A DNA stretch of 64,000 nucleotides, taken from NCBI RefSeq assembly GCF_039555335.1, contig NC_092637.1, positions 38,280,526 to 38,344,525 of the forward strand, read 5' to 3'. Numbering within the stretch: the stretch's first letter is position 1; each line of letters starts with the position of its first letter. The position numbers and the translations under genes are program-made. The notes beneath the pieces were generated by a model that ran no database searches, was not told the DNA's origin, and worked only from the letters and a program-made list of their open reading frames with translations. This stretch comes from Amphiura filiformis. Taxonomy: Eukaryota; Echinodermata; Ophiuroidea; Amphilepidida; Amphiuridae. Shown here one piece after another: positions 53,501 to 62,500 of the stretch.

Positions 53501-56500
53501 ATTATGCAAAAAAAAATAGTTTCGACTCATGTCCCCCGCGCGCATTAGATTTATGTTGCACGTTTTCACGGGTAAAATAATAGAGGGCTGTAATTTATAT
53601 ATTTTAAACCACCAGCGCTAAACTGAATATATTACACAAGTTTATGCATATTGTATTTAAATATATTTGAATAATTTAATTTTTTACTTTTTGTGTCCCT
53701 TAAAAGTAAGCCTACTTAATTGACTAATTAGGCACACTTGATTAAAACATTGGACGAGTCCTCTACCTATGTCCACCCCAACCAAAAAAAAAAAAACGCT
53801 CAACGGTCTATGCAAATTAACTACTAGACAAGATCCCCGGGATACTACCTGTCCAGGAGAGCTTCGCAGGAAATCGGCGGTACTCATTACAAGTCAAGAG
53901 GCTGGGAATGCAAAGCTTTACTGTGACTTGCCCATAATGGGGAGTACCAATGGACAATGCGTTACTGGGTTCGCTTTGCTTTTGCTTTTATTTGAAGATG
54001 GTTGGTGCTTTTAGCTGCTATGGCTATGTGCACCACCAGCTGTACAATTCTCTTGTGAACAATACCTTTGTTTTCATACAAAACCATGAGCACTTATATG
54101 CTTCACTGCACCTTGGTTATGCTATGCTGTTCGTGTTTCCAGACGAATGCGTGTGCATTAATTCCTCTCGGATGCTTGTGCGTTAATTTCATTTATCTTT
54201 CCTTGAACTCAATTCAAAAACCAAACGGTGTCTTCTCAGAGCCACACCAGGCCGAATCAGCAGAAGAAGTGGCTAGACCGTGAACAAAACTATACATTGT
54301 CTCCGACTATGCTGAAATCTTCGCTTCCACACCTGTTCCCCATTGCCCAAGTTAGCGTTACCCATCCGACACCACTGCTTATATACATTTGACTAAGTAA
54401 TAAATGTCATGATATTAGAACAGATCGTAGTCCAAACGATGACAACTATGTGTAATTTGCATTATTCATGAAACATTTTAATAACAATAGTCACCCGGTG
54501 AATACACTCCAGCGAGATTAATGCAAGCGAATTAACTTCCAAACCCCTTCAAATACAGATTGAGATCAATTCTGTGTTGATTTGATTAAATGACTTGTAT
54601 TTGTCACTAGACTCGAACACAGGACACATGGGAAGAGTATTATACTGTTTCGAGGTGGGTCTATTTTGGGGGAAACCCTCAGGTTTTACCAGATAATACA
54701 GCAGCGTTTCCATTTTGTCTGTTGGAAAATGAATGAACCAATACAATAAACTCATTTATTTTGACGTATATGCAAGGGGGTGACACTAAATTCCCGGTTG
54801 TTCTATAAGCAACGCAAACATTATAACAAATCCTGTTGGTTTGCTAGCTATCGATCCGTTATGATCCGTTATGAAAAATTCATATTCGACCCCATTGATC
54901 AAGTTGGCGAATAACGACGCCGTTAGTTTTAAGAACTTTATCTATTCAATGAGAGTACAGCGCGCCCCCGATATACATCAGGGCACAAACCACTCGAAAA
55001 CGATTCGGTTTATGAAATGGCGGACGGGTATTTCCCATCAGGCACCAGTGATATGAAAAAATTCTACTAAGTTAATTTGGAAATGACTTTTTGCAATTCT
55101 GTCGGTCGAACATCCGGCTATCTCTAGTCTCGGGCCCAAACTGCATGTGGCCCACGGTTTGTTATGAACAACAGAAACCGACTGTGAAGGAGGCTACATA
55201 GCGATGTTGTTGGAGTGACGTTCAATTTCGGAAAAAACGACACTCGACCATGGAATTTAATTTTAAGTTTGTCAGTATATAAACGGTAAATCAAGTAAGT
55301 TTCTTGCACTCTGAAGATTTAGAAACGGTTGTTTGATTCCACTGACCGAAATTTTGTGATCGAAATTTACATAACACCAATGACAGAAATCATCAACAAA
55401 AATCGAATCAGGGACTTATTTTCACTCGAACATCATCAACCGGAAGTGACGTGACACGGACCGACAGAATAGTAATGTCGAAATTAGGACTTGCTGTCAA
55501 TAATACGAAGGAAATGCGTGACAGGTGTAAGGTATGAAATACCCGTAGTATTAGTACAGAGTGAAACTAATTTTTGGATATTTTCTTATATATATATATA
55601 TTCACCCCTTTATGGTTTGATTTTAAACTGGATTCAGGTTCCGACCATGGGCCCGTTTTCTTTCTTATTATTCGGTAATCGCATGTTAGTGGCTCGAAGG
55701 CTCGACCCCTACGGGGTCTCGCCTTCCGAGCGACTAACATGCTCACCATACCTCAACAAGACACAGATTATCTTTGGCAATGGTCTGTTTCTCACCCGTT
55801 ATCTACTAAGTAACCTGTTCAGCGATTCTTCCCGTAGTGATCGCTCCCGGGAAAACTCAAATAGCAATAATAATTCTGACATCATCAAGTTATTTGGGGT
55901 GGGGGCTAAAAATCAGTGAGGAGCATGCGTTATATACACCATCACCATGATAACAAACATTTATGCAAATAAGAAATACTATTGGCATATTACGTATTCT
56001 ATATAAATAAAAACTAATCTGATTCTTTTATAAAGGTTGTGTGGGCAAAGTCAACCCGTGTTGGATGTGGTGTAGCGCTATGCCCTACATATGAGGGTAA
56101 TGCCAGTGGGTGGGTCTTGATTTGTAATTATTCACCAATGTAAGTATACATTAAATTAGGCCTAGAGACTTCGCCATGTATGTTTGTGTGTCGCTCATAA
56201 AGGGCAAAATACCGGGGCAAAATAGTGTACCTTCAGATTATTTCGCCATGTGGCTGGTACACTTCGATTTAAAGTGTGTGATTGCTTGTGTTGTGTGAAA
56301 AATGCCTTGTACTGATTACTCCTGAAGACCTGTTCTATATACGGGTGGACGTGCCTTTCAAGTAGGGTCGGTCGGTCGGATTTTTTGGGTGGCGTGCGCC
56401 ATCTCTGTCAACCCGGTTTTGCCATTTCATGATCTGAAATTTGTAGAAATGACTCTGTTAGAAGAGGCCCCAGATCCGGACATCAGAGCGGTGATGTCAT

Positions 56501-59500
56501 TGAAATGTATAAAAATAGGCATACTCATATTCTACAAGGAATAAGGTTGGTGGAAATCACCAGTACCCGACAAAGACATGATCCTTAACCAATATTAATA
56601 AGATTCCTTAGACCTGAAACTTACAGAAATGACCCTTTTAGAAGAAGTCCCAGATCGGCCGGGCCCCAGCGGACGAGGTTATAGGAATGGGCAAAACTCA
56701 TATTCCCCCATAAAGAAAAAGTATGTAAGTGTGATATGAACCTCATAAGGTATTGGTGGAAGTTCCACGAGATGACCCGTAAGAGCAATCTAGACCTTGT
56801 ATAAAATGAGGAGCGGCCTCTCATTAAAGGACCTCACATTAATACTGGTATTTCAACAACTCTTCCTATACCTTTGTACAGGAGCCAACCGTTGTTAATC
56901 CGTGATGAATCCACAGTTCAATAGCGTATACGCGAACGCAAGGTTACGCGTACGCGTTACGCATGAGCGCGTAAAATTCGTCATGTCTGGAACAAACTCT
57001 CTTCTGTTGGCGGTAGCAGCTAAATATTACCGCTTTATTCTTTAGTTTTAATGATATCAACAGAGAAATACTGCGATATTTTTGTAAGGTTGAGTGTTAA
57101 TGACAAACGGACATTCCGAATGATGTGAATTAGACATCTTTAGCTTGTTTCATGTTAATCAATCGGTGATGAACAACGGTGAAACATGATTTAAACCCTA
57201 AATTGTCAATGATTGAGGGGGGGGGGGGGGTCACACGGGGGGATGTTTGAGGATGGGGTGGGCGAGTAGGGGTGTCTGTGTATGCCGTGGGTTGGTTTGG
57301 AAAGTGTGTGTGGTGTAGCGGTGTGTGTGGATGAATATGGTGTGTCGGTCGTTTGATGACATGTAAAAGTGAGTAATTTCTAAGAGAAGTTGAACAATGG
57401 TAGCGCTATTTATCTAAAATCTTGTTTGCATCATTACAAGGGTGAAAAAAACATCTATGTTAAACATTGCTACAAATATATGTGTATATACAGTTTATTA
57501 GTGTGATAGCTGTTGGTATTATTCAGGTCTAGAATTGAATATTATAATACTGTTTTATTAGAAAAATTAGTAAATGATCATTGATCAACCGTGGTAAGTA
57601 AATAACAATTTAAATTTCACAAAATATAACGGGGAATTGTTTCTAACTTTTAGGGGCAATCTAAACACAAAAACAACCAGACCATACGAGGAAGGACCCA
57701 GCTGTGCAGGGTGTAGATCTGGAGCGGGTTGGTGCTATGAAAACAAATGCAGTAAGTAGATGTCAATCAATTTTAATATCAGTGATGTTGCCTAAGGTTA
57801 AGGTTACCTTACGACGTAAGGTGTTGTCGAAGAGAGGGGGGTTATGGGGCAGTTTGCTATGATGCTATGCGCTCAACTGTGTAGAGACAACTGTAACTTT
57901 GCTTCTAACACTGCCCCTCTTTTTTATTAGTCTTTATCATCGCCTTCCAAGGAACGCATTTAACAAATCTAACTATGCCTATTGTGTACACAGTATACTG
58001 AACGTATTTCAATTAAATAAAATTACATTGTATTTTCACTTACTTTGTGTACATTTCAGGAGATTGTAAAAAGACGGCATCACATGCGGTAAGAATGATA
58101 GAAATTGTGATTTTACATAAATTAACTACTTTTATAAAAAGAGAAATGTACACGCTTATGCTTTCACATTAGGGGATTAGGGCTAGCATATACACCAATT
58201 CACGAGAAGCGTTTACTGTACATGTATTTGGCCCTCTATTGACGGAACCACAGCTGTGTATTGTGTACAATTATTCTGTATAGAACACTAACAAGTAATT
58301 GATGCAACCCCCGACTCTGGGACACCGCAGTTTTACGTCGGGGACACCGCAGTAATGGCCTAGTCGGAACGGGGCTATCGTGCGCCTTAGGAAATCAACT
58401 TCTAGATCAGAAAAATGCGTAGACAAAGATAAGCTATGTTAACAAATTAAAAAAGATGAACCTCGAGGTCAACACGGGTCAAATTTCATACAACAGGGTT
58501 CAAATTTCTAAATTGTTCAAATGTTGTCAAAACCACGCCAAAGTATTCTTATGGGTTTTTTGGGGGGTGGTCATGTTGTTTTGGCCACAGAATGGTCAAA
58601 AACCGAAAGTGATCCGATTTCAATGATAATGGTCATCTTTGTCATGTAAAATGAACTCAAATAAGGAATATGAGCAAGGTTTTTAAGTCAAGTCAACACA
58701 TACATAAATGACAGCCAGTGAAAAAATTTCACTGACTATCCAGTCATTTATGTATGTGTTGACTTGACTTAAAAAAACCTTGCTCATATTTAATTTACCA
58801 CATAGATTAAACTTTATTTCTCTGTCTCAAATAAGGAATAGTTCTCACCATCTAGGCTGTTTCGTAACATCATAAAATAGGTTGTGGTCAATAGGCCCTG
58901 TAGGCAGAAATGGGACCAATCTTTATTGATTTCAGCAATAACAAAACCTTTTAGATAGTGCAAACTATTCCTTATTCAACGTCATCGGCAATTGAATACG
59001 CAGTTGTACCGACAAAACGTCCTTGACTATATTATGGCTGAACTATAATATTTCTACCTTTGTCAGATGGAGTAGCCAGTCAAACACACATTTTATTGGT
59101 TTTAGAGTGTACCTAATCAAGTCTGTTCTTAATGCTTCTTCTCAGATTGTCCCAATAAGTGTCAGCATGATGGAACTCCGAATGCCAATGAATGCACATG
59201 TTCTTGTCAGAACGGATGGTTGGGAACATCTTGTCAAAGTAAGTAGGCTTATCTTGCTTATAGAGTACTTTTAAAATTACCTCATTACCTTACAGGAGAC
59301 TGTAAAAATAATGTTGAAACACGGTTATTTGATGACATTATAACGGAGTCATTTTTAAAGAAAAGTTGAACAACGATGACGCTATTTATCTTAAATCTTG
59401 TTTGCATCTTTGCAAGGGGAAGACACATGTTTAAAGGTTTTAGAACATCAGCAAAAAAGAATACAACTTTTTATCATAAAGTGTAACTCATATTTACCTC

Positions 59501-62500
59501 TAATTTAAACTATGAAATATATGTAAATAGCGCTTTCAACTTGCACACATAAAAAATTACCAAAATAAAGCAGGAAAATAGTAATGATTTGATATAGAAA
59601 CGAAAATTTATGTTAAAAATTGCTAAAAAAATATAATTATAATTATGTGTACATACATTTTATAAGTATGATAGCTATTGGTATTACTCAGGTCTACAAT
59701 TGAACATTATATAATGTTTTGTTAGAAATATTAATAAATGATGATAATAATAATAATCTAAGTATTCATAATCATGAGCACTCGAACGATGCATATATCT
59801 CCGGGTATAGATGTATTGACCTAAGGCGTCACGTTCTTCATATAGGGCAAAATAATACAGTGTCTATGGCAGACCATATTTTTAACAACTGAAAGAGGGT
59901 GTACCAAATGTAAACACTTGTCAACTCAGGCGGTACAGGACACGCGTCATGTGACGTACGAGGCTGACGAAACTACTATACTAAAAAATAGACGTATATC
60001 GTATATATCGACTGAGAATATACACAAATATATATCGTATATCACTTCCAATTCAAAAGCAACACACTTTCTTACAGTCAGTGGAGCTCGTGGTCTAACT
60101 CCAACGGTTTAGAATAACATAATTTTGTTTGAAAACACATAACACATTTCGAATTGTCTGTAAATACTTCATGATTGTTTATTAATCCAATTGCGACGCT
60201 AATAATGGTTACTGCTGGCGCTCACGTCATAGGATACAAACTCCCGGAAATTTATCCGTATTGTTTTTCCATCAGCACTAGTTTGCCTATTTGTTTGTTT
60301 GCATAAGCTTTTAGCTACTCAGCCTATTTGCGCCAATATCTATACCGGTACATTGTACTTCCAATAATATTCAAAACGGAAATTGGTCTTAGAAAGTCCG
60401 GTTTTAGAAGTAGGGTGACACCGGAGAAACCGGAGAAAACGTACAGCAGCGAGTATGGCCTTGAATTTGACCAAATTGTACATACAAGTTGTCGGGAGCG
60501 GCAGGGTCTTGGTACCTTCGTGGTGCAAAGCTGAGCAGAATTGTTAATTTAATAAATTTCTAGAAGATAATTCTATGGTGTCAAAACTGGTTTCACATTA
60601 TGAAAGTATCATGGAGCGTGAAAAAACTGTTTGTGGTGCAGAAACACTGCACAGCGTCATCATCCCTATATCTTCGTGTCAAAAGTTGCCGTGATAGTAC
60701 AGCGAATCCATTCGTTCTTCAAAGCTACGCATAGCGATTTTGTTCGAGGTAAAGCCGAGCGACTCGGGCTATAAAGCATATCACTCACACAATATAAGAT
60801 ACCGCAGCGTTTCCATTCATACACGTTTATACGATCTGCGCATGCTCAGTACCCCATATGGCGTTGCCATTTACAAGAAAATCCGATTTGTAGTCAGGTA
60901 AAACGCAGGTTTTGTTTTCAATACACTCAGCTACGATTGCTGTTTTCTTTATAAACATATATTTAACTGCATTTTCACCGTAAGGTTTTTAAATCATACG
61001 TTAATAATGTGATATATTCAACTGTTTGAGAATAATCATATCAATAGAAGATGACACCGCCATGCATAGCCCATTCAGCTCAAACATGCACCATCAACAT
61101 ACATTTGTCATTAGGCCTATAGGCTAGAATAAATACCAGAAATATTTTAACCTGCAACATCCTATGAATTAAATTATCGTCAAGTGGCGGTCTTTTCAAA
61201 TCATAAGCTCTTGTATGTAGTGTATGAATTAAACTTTGTGTGGTATAAATTCTATGGGACATAATAGACACAGTAAGAGAGTGCAAGTTCAATTATCCCG
61301 GTCAATAGGATTATGACTCTTTTCATTAAATGGAATTGGAAGATATCTCTAGAGGTGAATTTTATTTTATTAATTCAGTTTATTTGTAATCCAGCGCAGG
61401 ATTTCCACGTGATTCCGTCTGTAAAAATGTAATTATTGATCTGAGGGTGATGCTGTGCACTGTGCTCCAGATCCGGATTTCAGAACACGATATAGGTATA
61501 TATTGCTCCAGGAGCATTACAACTTTAGATCTCCAGGAGCACCTTGTGTTGACTTTAACTACATTTCGCACAGATATATGATTAAGGCCCCACAGGCGTG
61601 ATATAAGGTTAAACGGTAGCGCACTACTTAAAAAATGCAACAATTAGCCTTTTCGAAGCATGGCGTACACAATAGGAGGGCAGTATTCAATATGGGTAAT
61701 ACCCGCCAAATACAAAAGCCTTTACCCATTTTGTGCAGCGCCATCCTATTGTGTCCGTCATACCTCTTAAAGGCTAATAATAAGTGTTTCTAATCTTTCT
61801 TGTTATTTTATTGCAGAGGAATGCATAGATGAAGCAGGCTATGAATATTGTGAACGAGGCTACGACTGCGACAGTTACGACTTAGTTGCTAAACATTGTC
61901 CAGCTATGTGTGGTGATTGCGGTAAGAAAATATATTACTCCCATTTGTTTTAAAAACAGCTTGGAATACATTTTTAGAATAGTTGGCAGGATTTTCATCC
62001 CAGTACTAGTATATCATTGAAAGCTACGATCAGACGTAAGCATGCGCGCGTGCGAACGAAGACTTAAGGGCTGTTTCTTTGTCCTATATACGGGTCGCGC
62101 GGATAGCTTATTGTGAAAATACGAATATCGCGCGATTTCAGCAGAGCACAAGAACTATATTAATAATAGAGGAGATCAATGCTGCATTAATGATCACAGT
62201 ATCACTGCTTAAAAGTCTAATGTCTCTGTCACACTTAGACGGACCGAAATAAAAGAAATTAATGTTGGCACACTCTGGCATAATAACTATAAATCGCTGC
62301 CCCTCTCCCCCAATTCAATGTTGATGAACGTAATTTTGAAATTTTGAGAGATAACACAATGGGCACCGTCATAAAAATTATAGTAATTTTACACAAAAAT
62401 TTGTAAAGATGAGATCGAATTTGCGAACACTAATAAAGATGATTAACTCTGTCACGCAAGGACACATGTGCATATGCACATATGTGCATATGTGCATATG

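Larger units (their letters stand above)
52976..56035 (+). other. Gene C intron 4
   Basis: 3.06 kb. Mostly collinear with gene A intron 4 minus the 2.4-kb transposon and the foldback arms. Contains a tRNA-SINE-like fragment (53365-53515), a GC-rich hairpin (55678-55742) and a TA microsatellite (55592-55603). The segment 54770-55640 has no partner in gene A and is unassigned. Confidence 0.6.

Noticed and set aside
55491-55919. 142-codon open frame in gene C intron 4
   Set aside because: It crosses a TA microsatellite and the GC-rich hairpin; the composition is that of intron, and the collinear part of gene A is interrupted.
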